DNA of 38,294 nucleotides from Aurantimonas coralicida (lineage in GTDB: Bacteria > Pseudomonadota > Alphaproteobacteria > Rhizobiales > Rhizobiaceae), in NCBI GenBank assembly GCA_011050685.1, contig DRFF01000095.1, forward strand, positions 1 through 38,294, given 5' to 3'. Below are positions 38,136 to 38,294 of this stretch, piece by piece. Made by a program: the position numbers and the translations under genes. Below the pieces are notes generated by a model, which saw nothing but the letters and a program-made list of their open reading frames with translations, made no database searches and had not been told where the DNA came from. The number at the start of each line of letters is the position of its first letter. Positions within the stretch are counted from its first letter, which is position 1.

Positions 38136-38294
38136 TCATGATGTCTGTCCAAGACGTCGAACGAGGATCATGACGGATGCGGCGTAAAGGAAGGCAGTTG
38201 ACGATGCGATGGTCGCCTCGGGGTCCTTCCAGAGGCGGCGGTTTCTGCTGATCCATGCGAAGAAGCGTTCGACGACCCAGCGCCTTGGGTGAAC
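38136..38294 (-). CDS. IS5-family transposase C-terminus (5' part outside window)
   Basis: The frame enters from the right edge and reads [20 protein letters not shown], then [20 protein letters not shown] and a stop. [16 protein letters not shown] contains the conserved catalytic Glu region of IS5-family transposases (Y-x2-R...E type). 53 codons are visible. It is a different IS from the two elements at 15.4-20.1 kb, and resembles the type left as a remnant at 30780-30961. Confidence 0.88.
   Translation of the reverse strand, partial: VHPRRWVVERFFAWISRNRRLWKDPEATIASSTAFLYAASVMILVRRLGQTS

Overview
The window looks like a mobile-element-scarred accessory region of a high-GC alphaproteobacterium, most likely a member of the Hyphomicrobiales (Rhizobiales). 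This rests on family content (DUF6880, IS66 with a UPF0149/SEC-C passenger, Crp/Fnr remnants, HupE-type nickel genes) and base composition. No rRNA, tRNA or marker gene is present to fix the taxon, and I cannot tell chromosome from plasmid.

Layout. 1-6.5 kb: the end of a response regulator, a lone Rieske protein, decayed CBS, EAL and Crp/Fnr genes, a leftward pair (DUF4396 membrane protein and a secreted PRC-barrel-like protein), and a truncated IS3-family element whose transposase is broken by a small palindromic repeat. 6.9-13.1 kb: a tight seven-gene operon for an unusual heme-copper complex. It has a CcoN-like catalytic subunit, a CcoO-CcoP-like fused diheme cytochrome c, a CcoS-like small protein, three small proteins, and a second heme-copper-subunit-I-like protein of 656 residues built from three visible four-helix repeats. 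13.2-15.2 kb: a diheme cytochrome c4-like protein and a TsdA-type thiosulfate dehydrogenase. 15.2-20.1 kb: an IS110 remnant, then an IS66 element inserted precisely in an IS5/IS1182-like element, both with target duplications and both with passenger genes. 20.3-26.9 kb: c-di-GMP genes (Cache protein plus GGDEF-EAL protein, then a HAMP-GGDEF cyclase) around a DUF6880 gene. 27-29.7 kb: a 5'-truncated FtsX-type permease, a family 2 glycosyltransferase and a LAB_N membrane protein. 29.8-31.3 kb: a graveyard of a DsbA-like gene with a nonsense codon, a truncated L,D-transpeptidase, an IS5 remnant and a truncated NicO transporter. 31.3-35.7 kb: a leftward nickel/cobalt-type operon (HupE-like, membrane anchor protein, NreB-like MFS with a His-rich tail, alpha/beta hydrolase-like protein, His-rich small protein). 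35.9-38.3 kb: an HTH protein, 1.5 kb without a convincing gene, and the 3' end of an IS5-family transposase.

How it may work together (inference). TsdA would oxidise thiosulfate to tetrathionate and pass electrons to the c4-like partner. The adjacent complex has its own c-type hemes and keeps the expected heme, CuB and tyrosine residues in its CcoN-like subunit, so it is a plausible terminal electron acceptor (O2, or possibly NO). The second, three-fold-repeat heme-copper-like protein is the most novel object here. Single-base changes in homopolymers and Tyr-to-stop codons break several genes; some may be sequencing errors.
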